Shown here piece after piece: positions 11,006 through 20,232 of a stretch of DNA of 64,000 bases. Position 1 is the stretch's first letter. Every line of letters begins with the position of its first letter. Under the pieces are notes generated by a model. That model saw only the letters and a list, made by a program, of their open reading frames with translations. It made no database searches and was not told the DNA's origin. The DNA is from Setoptus koraiensis. Lineage: Eukaryota > Arthropoda. Where the stretch lies: contig CM106585.1 of assembly GCA_048013815.1 (NCBI GenBank), forward strand, positions 7,812,001-7,876,000, given 5' to 3'. The position numbers and the translations under genes were made by a program.

Positions 11006-11491
11006 ATGTTGAACATTTCAATGCACAGACAGCTCGCCCTTCCGGCATTGATCTTGGTGGCCTGTATCGGCGCGATAAACTCTACCGTCAAAAGTAGGAG
11101 CCAAATAAACCATCCATGCTACAATGGTGATCATTTCGACGAATTTGACGAGTTCATTTCGACTGGACTAATGAGACCGTTGCTGCGACTCGTTGAGGCT
11201 AAACTAGAGACCGGACAAAGAGATATCGACTTGGAGGAGATCATTATGGGAAATGCTAACTTGGCGCCACGAAGGGGACTATTAATTGAAGATTGTAAAA
11301 AATTGAGCCAGTTGTATGGGATCATGTTGCGCGAAATCAAGCGTCATTGCAAGAAGCGAGGCATAGAAAAGTTGGAACATTTGAAGAATTCCAAGCCTCA
11401 TCTCGTTCTGGTTGCTGCCTGCTACGAATGGACAAACGAGCCCCACGAGAGGACAGCTCGACCGTTTCGCAAGCTCGTTCAGGCCGATTAG
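11006..11491 (+). CDS. small secreted orphan protein
   Basis: 161 residues. A signal peptide is clear (LALPALILVACIGAINS, residues 9-25). The mature part is about 136 residues, charged and predicted helical, with four cysteines (HPCYN, EDCKK, RHCKK, AACYE) that could form two disulfides. No family recognised. The reading frame ends cleanly and lies between the two Tao copies, in the spacer that should correspond to the 7336-8465 gene if the whole unit was duplicated. The two proteins share no visible similarity, so this gene arose or was inserted independently, or the spacers have diverged beyond recognition. Confidence 0.6.
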   Translation: MLNISMHRQLALPALILVACIGAINSTVKSRSQINHPCYNGDHFDEFDEFISTGLMRPLLRLVEAKLETGQRDIDLEEIIMGNANLAPRRGLLIEDCKKLSQLYGIMLREIKRHCKKRGIEKLEHLKNSKPHLVLVAACYEWTNEPHERTARPFRKLVQAD

Positions 11492-13241
11492 TTTGTGACG
11501 AAGAAACAGCTCACAAGTGTTGTCTGTCTGTTTGTCGTTAAGCACAAATAGCGAGCTATCCGACACAAAAAAGAAGCCAGCCAGCAAGCCAGCACTCTGT
11601 GCTTTTGTGCCTAAAAAAAATGCTCGCCACTAAACCTGTTTACCTGTTATTTGATTCGTTGGCTCGATAACGAAACTTTTGCAAGTTTTATCTTTTGCCG
11701 CTTTGTTCATCTGCCATATTGGTCAACTGCGGCCAGGTCACGTTTGCGACTGAGCCAGTGCCTCAAGTGGTCTCGCCAGGGCTCTCGCAGAGACTCGAGC
11801 CGGGCGAACCGTCGGCCGGAAACCAGAGACGCGGCAGGTGTATCAAATGGGCCAAATGTGCTGGCTTTGCATCGCCATTCCGCTCCAACTTGATCAACTC
11901 TGTAGAATTCGTTGTGTCCACCGAGAGCAGCTATATGGCAAGTGTTTAATGATTAGTAATTAATGATAAATAATTGATGGCGAGATACTCGAAAAACTCG
12001 ATTGCCAGTGACCAACATTTTGTGCGCTTTTTCGTTCATCATTATCGCACAAATTCAATGTTGTGCCAGCGTGCCAGAGATGCCGAGACTCACCTGACTC
12101 ATTGCTGACTGACAATGGTGAATTGTGAATCATCGACAATGCAATAACGCATACTCATATTCAATGTGCGCTCTTTCCTCAGCCAGCCAACAAAACAGGT
12201 GTAGTTTGTGGCAGTGCACTGAAGGGCGGCGCTGTTCTGCTTTCATTGTGCATCATTCTGCAACGAATTGCTCGTAACAACTTGTTGCCAATACAGAGCA
12301 CGCCCATCTTACGTAAGGCAGGCGCGTGCGTTTATTTGTACGCCAGGTGGTGGGCGAACAGCAACAGAAACTTGATTGGAGCGCTGCGCGCTTGGTGGTG
12401 CATCGTTGAGCGTTGCGAGCGCTCCTGGTGAACTTTTCACTAAATAATGTACGATGCATTTGAGAAGGCGCACACAGCGGCGGTGAATAGCAGGCTGACG
12501 AGACCAAAATCAAGCACGCACACGACAGGCAAGCACAGCAGGCCCTGCGGGCCTACGAATTGCGCTTACAAAATTGAGTTTTGCGCAGCACAAAACTAGC
12601 CAATGCACTGTGGAGGGTAGCGCAGAACAATTGAGTGCATGGTGTAAACTATCTCGCTAACACCCCATAAAGGGTGTAACATGCAATTGCCTTGCATTGC
12701 CTCCGCTATGCCACTGTGGGCACTTTCAGAATGAACAGCGGACATTACGCAAGCACAGATCGTACGCTTGCACATGCCGTCTGGAATTGAGTCAACAAAC
12801 AGGCGACACACACAACAGGCCCGTCACAAGCGGCACATGTATGTTTGCTGGTCGTTCTGTGCTCGCGTGCCGCACAATGGATGCAGTACAGTATAAATGT
12901 ACTGTACACTGTACAGTATTACACCCTACACTGTGCATTTATACTGTATATTTATGTACAGTATGTATGTATGTTGACAGACAGACACGAAAACAAAAAT
13001 ACAAACACAGACAGACGGGCGTACGAACAGACAGACAGACAGACAAGCAGGCAGGCAGGCAAACCAAAATGATACAAAGGCGAATCTGTAAATTCGTATA
13101 CCTCTGTCCTGTATCAAATTAAATAATCATCACTGAGTATCTGTGTGGGATCCCCAGTGTTGTTATTACTATTTTTCATACTATATATTTCCATTCATTT
13201 ATATTCTTTGCACCCCCTTCCCCACACCAAGATAACATATA
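11492..13241. other. intergenic with microsatellites; flank of full Tao gene
   Basis: No convincing gene. Contains a GC-richer part (11690-11900), an imperfect inverted repeat around GTACAGTATAAATGTAC and its partner (12885-12972), and ACAG/GGCA tetranucleotide tracts (12975-13062). The last 170 bp match the flank of the truncated Tao copy. Confidence 0.5.
12975..13062 (+). repeat. ACAG / GGCA microsatellite
   Basis: Runs of ACAG and then AGGC tetranucleotides with a few interruptions, immediately upstream of the Tao 5' flank. Confidence 0.85.
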
Positions 13242-16088
13242 ATGATAAAAATCAATTATCTTGGCATATCACACAGGCCAGATCCAAAGATTGATCACCT
13301 ATTCTCCAAGGGGGATCCGGACAAATTATTCACCGATTTGAGAGAGATAGGCCATGGATCATTCGGGGCAGTCTATTATGCCCAGGACAGCACCACAAAG
13401 GAGGTGGTGGCCATCAAAAAGATGTCATTCTCCGGCAAACAATCTAACGAAAAATGGCAAGATATCACGAGAGAGGTGGTGTTCTTAAGTAACCTCAATC
13501 ACAAGAACACAATTAACTATAAGGGATGCTACTTAAAAGAGCATACGGCCTGGCTAGTTATGGAATATTGTCTAGGCTCCACATCGGACATTGTTGAGGT
13601 TCACAAGAAACCGTTGCGCGAAGAAGAAATATCAGCCATTTGCTTTGACGCATTAAACGGATTACAATATTTACATAGTTTTGACTATATTCATCGTGAT
13701 GTCAAAGCCGGTAACATATTGCTCACAGAGAATGGCACAGTCAAATTAGCCGACTTTGGCTCGGCCTCTATGACCTGTCCAGCTAATTCATTTGTGGGCA
13801 GTCCCTATTGGATAGCACCAGAATTAATATTGGCCATGGAGGAGGGCCAATACGATGTCAAAGTCGACATTTGGTCATTAGGTATAACTTGCATTGAATT
13901 AGCAGAAAGAAAACCGCCATATTTTAATATGAACGCAATGAGTGCCTTGTATCATATCGCACAAAATGATTCACCCACTTTAAGTCAAACAAATATGTGG
14001 TCAGATAGGTTTCATCAATTTATTAGCTGTTGCTTGAGGAAGGATCCTGTGGAACGTTTTCAAGCAAGCGAATTATTGAAACAACCATTCATAACACATA
14101 CTAAAAATCCACAAACAGTCATATTAGATCTTATTGATCGAACTAAAACTGCCGTTCGTGAGCTAGATAACATAAATTATCGCAAGATGAAAAAAATTCT
14201 CATGGTGGAAAGTGGTAATGGTGAAACACCAAGTTCTAGCTCCTCTATTCTCGACGATGCCCTATATGCCAATTTAGATGCAAGTTATGCTACACACGCT
14301 CTTAATGACAGCACCTCCACAAATAACACAAATGCCATTAGCAACAATAGTAGCAACAATGATCTCGAAATTAATAGAAGCAATAGTCTAGCAAGCTCAC
14401 AAAGTCATCAAAGTGGTGATACTGGTAGTCGTGGTAGTGATAACTCTTTGACTGTCAATTCTGCTTCGACCAATCATCTGATGTATTGCAATCCTAATGG
14501 TGCGCCAATTGCCATGTCCAACAATCAGCCGTCTAGACCGAGAAACTACCCAACAGATAGGATGAGTCCAACGAATTCTTCCGCCAGTTTACATAGCAGC
14601 AACACAGAGGTGAGCGGATTTGGATTGATCATGTCGAATAGTGGTAATCAAGCCAATTTTGCAACTATAAGAACAACGTCCATTGTAACACGTCAGATGC
14701 ACGAGCATGCTAAAGAGAATATGCATGAGCAAATGTCGGGATACAAGAGAATGCGTCGCCAACACCAAAAGGCTTTGATGCAACTAGAGACAAAATATAA
14801 ACAAGAAATTGAAGAACATCGCCAAAAACTAGACAAAGAGTATGAAGATTTATTACAGTCATTTAGTAGAGAGTTACAGATGCATCAAGTGAGGCATCAA
14901 AAAGAACTAGAAAGAAAACTGAAAGCTAATCAATATCAAGAGAAGAAGCTCAACAAGGCCATACTACAACAAAATGAAGAAGAGTTAAAAAGGTATAGAG
15001 GCCAGTTACACCTGGAATACAAGGAGTTTAAAGAGAGGCTTAAGCGCGATTTGTCAAATAATCGCGACAGCGAAGCTTTTAAACTTCAACGAGAAAGCAT
15101 TGTAAAAAATCATGCCAGGAAATTGATCCGTTTCGAAGCCTACAGGAATCGATATCTCGAAGTGGAAGTGAGAAAATTTCGAAGAAAGAAATTGGTACAA
15201 TTTCACGATGTTGAACGTGATCTACTCCAAGAAGAATTGAGCAAACGCTTGCACCAATTGGGACAAGCCCACAGTATGTTGATGAGACATCATGAAATTA
15301 GTCAAGATTTGGAGTTTCGTCAACAAAGAGCAGTGCATCAACTGAGGGATGAGCAAATAAGAAAGCAACATCATACCGAGCTACATAATCAACAAGAATA
15401 CAATACTAGAAGAGAGAACGAACTCAGGAAGAAGCACGCTCTCGAGGTGAAACAGCAGCCCAAAAGTCTGAAACAACAAGAGATGCTAATAAGACGCCAG
15501 TTCCGCGAAACATGTAAAACACAGACAAAACAATATAAATTATGGAAAGCTCAAGTATTAGCCATTGAAGCTAATAAAAACAACCAGCGAATTAATAGGC
15601 AGCGTGTAATAAATAAACTCAAGGAGGAACAAGTTCGCAAATTGAATTTGTTAGGCGAGCAATACGAGCAGAGTGTCGCCGACATGCTTCAAAAGCAATC
15701 CATAAAATTGGATGAAACACAGGAGATGGAAGTGAGGCAACTCAAAGACCAATTGCAACAGGAGTTGGAATTACTAATGGCCTTCCAGAGTAAAATTCGC
15801 ATGCAAGCTGATAGTCAGAGAAATCGTGAGCGTCTCGAGTTAGAAGAACGAGTTAGCATGAGAAAGAGCATGCTTGAGAGAAAAATCGAAGAAGAAGAGA
15901 AACAATTCGCTGATGAACGCAATGAAAGATTCAGGCTTCTGACAGAGAGACAAAACAACGAGTTATCATCATTTGACCAAGAGAGCCAAAGAATAGGTTT
16001 TGATCAGCAAGAGCTGCTTGAAATAACCTATCCATCGTCTTCCGCAGATGGTTTATCGGAAGGGCTCAGCAGTTTGTCAACAACGTGA
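13242..16088 (+). CDS. Tao: Tao-family serine/threonine kinase (TAOK), full length
   Basis: STE20-group MAP3K-type kinase that activates MKK3/6-p38 and Hippo signalling and regulates microtubules in animals. The 948 residues compare with about 1000 in vertebrate TAOK1. Visible: glycine-rich loop [13 protein letters not shown], catalytic K59 in VAIKK, H151-R152-D153 in HRDVKAGN, D171 of DFGSAS, and SPYWIAPE. A Ser/Asn-rich linker (about 320-470) follows, then a long Gln/Glu/Lys/Arg coiled coil (about 485-930) typical of TAO kinases. The open frame has no introns, unusual for this gene in animals but like PI4K-alpha nearby. Its start sits in the same TTC-rich, ATAATG context as the truncated upstream copy. 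Converges on LSm11 with only about 100 bp between stops. Confidence 0.95.
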   Translation: MIKINYLGISHRPDPKIDHLFSKGDPDKLFTDLREIGHGSFGAVYYAQDSTTKEVVAIKKMSFSGKQSNEKWQDITREVVFLSNLNHKNTINYKGCYLKEHTAWLVMEYCLGSTSDIVEVHKKPLREEEISAICFDALNGLQYLHSFDYIHRDVKAGNILLTENGTVKLADFGSASMTCPANSFVGSPYWIAPELILAMEEGQYDVKVDIWSLGITCIELAERKPPYFNMNAMSALYHIAQNDSPTLSQTNMWSDRFHQFISCCLRKDPVERFQASELLKQPFITHTKNPQTVILDLIDRTKTAVRELDNINYRKMKKILMVESGNGETPSSSSSILDDALYANLDASYATHALNDSTSTNNTNAISNNSSNNDLEINRSNSLASSQSHQSGDTGSRGSDNSLTVNSASTNHLMYCNPNGAPIAMSNNQPSRPRNYPTDRMSPTNSSASLHSSNTEVSGFGLIMSNSGNQANFATIRTTSIVTRQMHEHAKENMHEQMSGYKRMRRQHQKALMQLETKYKQEIEEHRQKLDKEYEDLLQSFSRELQMHQVRHQKELERKLKANQYQEKKLNKAILQQNEEELKRYRGQLHLEYKEFKERLKRDLSNNRDSEAFKLQRESIVKNHARKLIRFEAYRNRYLEVEVRKFRRKKLVQFHDVERDLLQEELSKRLHQLGQAHSMLMRHHEISQDLEFRQQRAVHQLRDEQIRKQHHTELHNQQEYNTRRENELRKKHALEVKQQPKSLKQQEMLIRRQFRETCKTQTKQYKLWKAQVLAIEANKNNQRINRQRVINKLKEEQVRKLNLLGEQYEQSVADMLQKQSIKLDETQEMEVRQLKDQLQQELELLMAFQSKIRMQADSQRNRERLELEERVSMRKSMLERKIEEEEKQFADERNERFRLLTERQNNELSSFDQESQRIGFDQQELLEITYPSSSADGLSEGLSSLSTT

Positions 16089-16187
16089 TAAATAGACTTC
16101 CAATGCGATTAACCCCCCACCCCGAAACTATCATCTGATAGATTAAAATTTTGTTTTTGATAATTAAACACATAACCTTCTATAAGT

Positions 16188-16919
16188 CTAAACATCATTC
16201 ATAGTAACACAATTGTCGTTTTTGGATCCTTCACACACGAGTATAATGTTGTCTCCTCGAACAAAGAGCTTCTTTTTTAGTCGGCCTCTCTTCTCAATTC
16301 GACCATCGGTAGTTGAGTATTTGAAAGATTCTTCAACATCATGAAGGAGTAGGTTGAAGTGGGCATCAAACATTATTAGTTTTCCATCGAGTTGAATAAC
16401 ACGTGACACAAATGGTACAGTTCGCAATCTGCGTACGAGTACACGGACATTGGTGTTTAAAAATTTCTTGAGCTGGTACAGAGGCCCCGAACCTTGATGA
16501 AGTTTGTCAGCTTTTGATAATACATCAGGTTTGCTTCTTTGGCTAACTTTTTGTTGTTTTGCATCTTGCGGATTGTCTACCGACAATGAAGACGACGAAG
16601 CCAATTGCTGCGGGTCACACTGGGGCTTTAATAATATCCGATCGAAATTTCTCTCAGGAGGTGGGTCGTATTTTGATGAAAGCAAGCTTTTTTTGGGTTG
16701 GTTTGTTTGATTGGGTTCAGGGCGTTTCTGTGGGCAGCTTCTCCTGAAGTACTCATCCAAATTATTGAATATTGGTGCAGATGGAGTTGGCAGTATCACG
16801 TTGTCGGTATTTTTTGTGGTTAGACAAAACAATGCAGTTTCCTGAGTTAAAATGGAGGTTTCTAAATCTATCACAGGTTGGCTCGATCCTTCACTGCTGG
16901 CTGATTGCTGTTCATTCAT
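16188..16919 (-). CDS. LSM11: U7 snRNP Sm-like protein LSm11
   Basis: LSm11 is the U7-specific Sm subunit needed for 3'-end processing of replication-dependent histone mRNAs. The 243-residue protein has a long low-complexity N-terminal extension (1-142), then a split Sm fold: GPLYQLKKFLNTNVRVLVRR (145-164), the Sm1 strand KLIMFDAHFNLLLHDVEE (180-197) and, after a short basic insert, Sm2 motif LFVRGDNIILV (218-228). The N-terminal extension plus the insert between Sm1 and Sm2 favour LSm11 over canonical Sm proteins or LSm10. The N-terminal extension is shorter than in vertebrates, and the insert is only about 20 residues. Single exon, ATG at 16919. Confidence 0.75.
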   Translation of the reverse strand: MNEQQSASSEGSSQPVIDLETSILTQETALFCLTTKNTDNVILPTPSAPIFNNLDEYFRRSCPQKRPEPNQTNQPKKSLLSSKYDPPPERNFDRILLKPQCDPQQLASSSSLSVDNPQDAKQQKVSQRSKPDVLSKADKLHQGSGPLYQLKKFLNTNVRVLVRRLRTVPFVSRVIQLDGKLIMFDAHFNLLLHDVEESFKYSTTDGRIEKRGRLKKKLFVRGDNIILVCEGSKNDNCVTMNDV

Positions 16920-17745
16920 TTTGAGGGACTTCTAAAGTGTCGTCAGTGGCATAAAATTAATGTTGGCGAGAAAAGTGGTCATCAAGCGGTGATAGAATGG
17001 TGATAAAATGATGGTAATCGAGACATCAAAAATAAATATGGTGCGAACGAAGTGTTTAGTCCTCTATACAAGCCAACATTTCATAAATATATTCAAAAAC
17101 ATCTGTTGTGGAGGTGAGTTATTTTACGGGTCCCCTACTATCACGATCAATACGCCGACAGCCTGTTCACTGACAGCTGAGTTCGTCTATAAACAGCTTC
17201 TTTTTTCAGCGACAGATCGATTCCCCGAAAGAGCCATCTCGATGTAGTAAATTTCGGTCAATCGTATGTTTCGGTGTCGTGAGTTTCGGTGAATCAGCCG
17301 TTTCGGCTTCGTCAGCACCGTGGCAAGTCGTAAGCGACCGTTACTCTACTCGACATAATCGACATAAGCGACAGGTGACTGTAAGAGATTGAATTTTACG
17401 CGCCAAGTTTTACAATTAGATTGGCATTTGTAGACTTAATGACAGTGATAAGCTGATGAGATAATCGTCAAAAGATATATCCATCGCTACCATCATCATC
17501 ATCCGCTTCTTTTTGCATCACTTGAGCCATCCGTTGACTACAACCTGTTGCAACGCCAACTGCTGTCCGATAGATTGACATTGCTTTGTTTTGGAAAAAG
17601 AATATTCAAATCAACAGAATTAGGAAAGCAATCTCACTAGTGTTGAGCCTACGACATGGGGAACGGGAGACAAGAAAATAGATACGGGTGAACCGCTTTA
17701 GATGGATTTGGTTGTCCTAAATGTTCATCATGTTACCATGAGATT
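16920..17745. other. intergenic, no gene seen
   Basis: Between the starts of LSm11 and the end of the cuticle gene. A short imperfect repeat of TTTCGGT occurs at 17252-17312. No family-like open frame was found. Confidence 0.45.
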
Positions 17746-17755
17746 TTTATTTATT
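17746..17755 (-). terminator. polyadenylation signal of cuticle gene
   Basis: Two overlapping AATAAA on the minus strand (AATAAATAAA), about 70 bases past the cuticle-protein stop. Confidence 0.6.
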
Positions 17756-17825
17756 GACACATAGGACAAATCGACAATTTTGTTGTTGTTTGTATTGGTG
17801 GTTGTGACATAGGCTCGCTCTTCCT

Positions 17826-19886
17826 CTATAAAACTGCTGGACGAGTGGCTACACGATTACGGGCAGCTGCTGGTGACAATTTGCGTTCGTATTGGTGAGC
17901 TGTGGCCGACTCAAATGATCTAGAGGCTTGCGGTTGTTTGTTATATCTGGGTAATTGGTGTTGTTGTGGTTGCTCGAGGAGATCTTCAGTGGCTCTCAAT
18001 GGCTCTTGATGTTGTGGCTCTGGTGCGCGATATTCAGCCGATTGGGCACTGTGACTCTTTGTTGACCATTGGGCCTCCTTTGGTAGCTCTGACTGTTGTT
18101 GTGCCAAATATCCTTTGGCTGGTGCCTCATATCTGGTCTCTTTTACTTGTTCGGCCTGCTGTGGCAAATATCCTTTAGCTGGTGCTTCGTATCTGACCTC
18201 CTTTGCTGGCTCCTGTGGTTGTGAGTATCCCTTGGCTGGGGCTTCGTATCTGATCTCTTTAGCGGGCTCCTGTGGCTGCGAGTATCCCTTGGCTGGGGCC
18301 TCGTATCTGGTTTCTTTAGGTGCTTCGTATTTCACTTCTTTCACTTGTTCTTGTTGGTAATATCCCTTGGCTGGGGCCTCGTATCTTGTCTCTTTTGGTG
18401 CTTCGTATTTCACTTCTTTCACCTGTTCTTGTTGGTAGTATCCCTTTGCTGGGGCCTCATATCTTGTCTCTTTTGGTGCTTCGTATTTCACTTCTTTCAC
18501 CTGTTCTTGTTGGTAGTATCCCTTTGCTGGGGCCTCATATCTTGTCTCTTTTGGTGCTTCGTATTTGACCTCTTTCACCTGTTCCTGTTGGTAGTATCCC
18601 TTGGCTGGGGCCTCGTATCTGGTCTCTTTTGGTGCTTCGTATTTCACTTCTTTCACTTGTTCCTGTTGGTAATATCCCTTCGCTGGGGCCTCGTATCTGG
18701 TCTCTTTTGGTGCTTCGTATTTCACTTCTTTCACTTGTTCCTGTTGGTAATATCCCTTTGCTGGGGCCTCGTAGCGTGCTGCTCCTTTGGTGGCCTCAAG
18801 TCTAAGCGGTCGCAATGAAGCCGCTCGGGTTGAGTCAGTTCTGATTGAGATCTCTTCGGCGAGTGGCTGAGATGTTCTCAATTGAACGTTTGCTGGCGAT
18901 TTTGATTCAGTTCCAAATTCGTTTGTGTTTACGGTGGCTCTGAAGCCTTCGTGATCGGCTACATAATCAACAACGCGGCTGGCTCCATCGGCGCCCCGCA
19001 ATGTGTATTGGCCTCTAACGACGCCCTTGGTGTCACCTTGTTCGCTTCTCGACGAACCATCAACCTGATAACTGAACTGGTATGGCTCTGGCTCGCCAGC
19101 GGGCTGTTGTTGTTGTTGTAGCGAAGCCGAGGCTAGCTCCTCTTCTTGTCTCAATTCCGCTGGCTGCTTTGGGGGTAATTTTCTACCTTTGGCCTCAGCT
19201 GGAGCTTGGTAGCTGCTGCTGGACTCTACTCGCGTTTGTTCCTCTGAATATTGTTGTTGTGCAATAGGTTGTTGTTCCTCGTAACGGCTTGCGGCTTGCA
19301 CGTAGGCTGGCTCAGAGTCGTACTCTTGTTGTTGATAATTCTTTTGTTCGAAGCTCTCAATTTTCTCTTGCTTGAATTCTTTTTGCTCTTCTCGCTGCTG
19401 GGGCTCCTCGCGGCGCTGTTCAGTCTGTTCAAATCTCACCTGGGTTTGTTGTGTCTTTGCTGGACTGGTCAGCTTGCTTTCGGTCTTTCTCTCGGCGCCC
19501 TTGATTGGTGCCAGTGGGGCCGCTGCCGGAGCGGGTGCGGGCGCTGCTGCAACGGGTGCGGGTGCTGCCGATTTGACGGACTCCTCTCGGTATTCTTCTT
19601 GTTTAAGAGCTGACTGCTCCAATTGGGGATATTCCTCTTTCAATTGTGTTGCCGCTGGCTCTTGTCTGACTTGCTCTAGACGTTCCGCGCTTTTTGTCTG
19701 CTGTTGCTCAATCTTTGGTGCTGCTTGTTCGGCGCTCTTTCGTGCCCCAACTTGGACAGGTGAGGCAAAGCCTGATTGTTCGGTGAGCTCGTGACCCTTG
19801 GTTTCGGCGCGATAGATGCCCGCGCAAAGAGCCGACGAGCAAACAGCGGCCACCACCAGGGCGCCCAGTATTTTTGATGCAATCAT
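17826..19886 (-). CDS. large RR-type cuticle protein with 26-residue repeats
   Basis: Structural chitin-binding protein of the arthropod exoskeleton. It starts with a signal peptide (ILGALVVAAVCSSALCA). A Gln/Glu/Ala-rich region follows, then a Rebers-Riddiford chitin-binding domain near residues 267-340 (YQFSYQVDGSSRSEQGD, GQYTLRGADGASRVVDY, ADHEGFRATVNTNEFG), whose ATVNTNE ending is typical of mites and ticks. After it come six near-identical copies of a 26-residue unit beginning RYEAPAKGYYQQEQVKEV, then four diverged shorter copies, and a basic tail. 686 residues is long for the family. A 127-bp intron ends directly at the ATG. Tyr, Gln and Lys richness of the repeats suggests crosslinking or disorder (inference). 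Confidence 0.93.
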   Translation of the reverse strand: MIASKILGALVVAAVCSSALCAGIYRAETKGHELTEQSGFASPVQVGARKSAEQAAPKIEQQQTKSAERLEQVRQEPAATQLKEEYPQLEQSALKQEEYREESVKSAAPAPVAAAPAPAPAAAPLAPIKGAERKTESKLTSPAKTQQTQVRFEQTEQRREEPQQREEQKEFKQEKIESFEQKNYQQQEYDSEPAYVQAASRYEEQQPIAQQQYSEEQTRVESSSSYQAPAEAKGRKLPPKQPAELRQEEELASASLQQQQQPAGEPEPYQFSYQVDGSSRSEQGDTKGVVRGQYTLRGADGASRVVDYVADHEGFRATVNTNEFGTESKSPANVQLRTSQPLAEEISIRTDSTRAASLRPLRLEATKGAARYEAPAKGYYQQEQVKEVKYEAPKETRYEAPAKGYYQQEQVKEVKYEAPKETRYEAPAKGYYQQEQVKEVKYEAPKETRYEAPAKGYYQQEQVKEVKYEAPKETRYEAPAKGYYQQEQVKEVKYEAPKETRYEAPAKGYYQQEQVKEVKYEAPKETRYEAPAKGYSQPQEPAKEIRYEAPAKGYSQPQEPAKEVRYEAPAKGYLPQQAEQVKETRYEAPAKGYLAQQQSELPKEAQWSTKSHSAQSAEYRAPEPQHQEPLRATEDLLEQPQQHQLPRYNKQPQASRSFESATAHQYERKLSPAAARNRVATRPAVL
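18302..18777 (-). repeat. 78-bp coding tandem repeat
   Basis: Six copies of a 78-bp unit encoding the 26-residue cuticle repeat, with only a few synonymous differences among them. Such similarity points to recent expansion or homogenisation by unequal exchange. Confidence 0.9.
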
Positions 19887-20013
19887 CTGTTCATTGGTTC
19901 ATCATTGATTAATTAGTGACGATTGTCGAATCAGTCAGTTAATTAGTGAATTAGTGGCGTTAGTTAGTGAGTCGAGTGAGTGAGAGTTGTGCGTGAATTA
20001 TGAGCATACTTAC
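19887..20013 (-). other. 5'-UTR intron of cuticle gene
   Basis: GTAAGT at 20013-20008 and GAACAG at 19892-19887. The acceptor AG touches the start codon at 19886. The upstream exon lacks an ATG, so the intron lies in the 5' UTR. An early intron at or near the signal peptide is common in arthropod cuticle genes. Confidence 0.6.
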
Positions 20014-20223
20014 TGTTATTGTTTTTTAAATAGGTGGTCTGATGTGATGGGTTTTACTACTAATTTGTGGCTTACTATTTTAACTTGATATTATCGCTCT
20101 TGCCAACTGGATTGTACGTGTCGTTGTTTCTGGCAGTGTTGTGTTCGATTACTGCAACCGATTTACTCTGTTGCTCTAGTTGATACAACTATCGAATGAC
20201 CACTCATCACTGGCGAGTGGCAC

Positions 20224-20232
20224 CTTTTTATA
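20224..20232 (-). promoter_or_regulatory. TATA box of cuticle gene
   Basis: TATAAAAAG on the minus strand, about 345 bp before the cuticle ATG. Transcription would begin near 20200 and the leader contains the 127-bp intron, which places this box sensibly. Confidence 0.6.

Noticed and set aside
11651-11949. 80- and 84-codon plus-strand frames
   Set aside because: Overlapping frames in a GC-richer spacer without domain or signal peptide.
19251-19794. Plus-strand Leu/Cys-rich frames over the cuticle gene
   Set aside because: Low-complexity shadows of Gln/Ala-rich cuticle codons.
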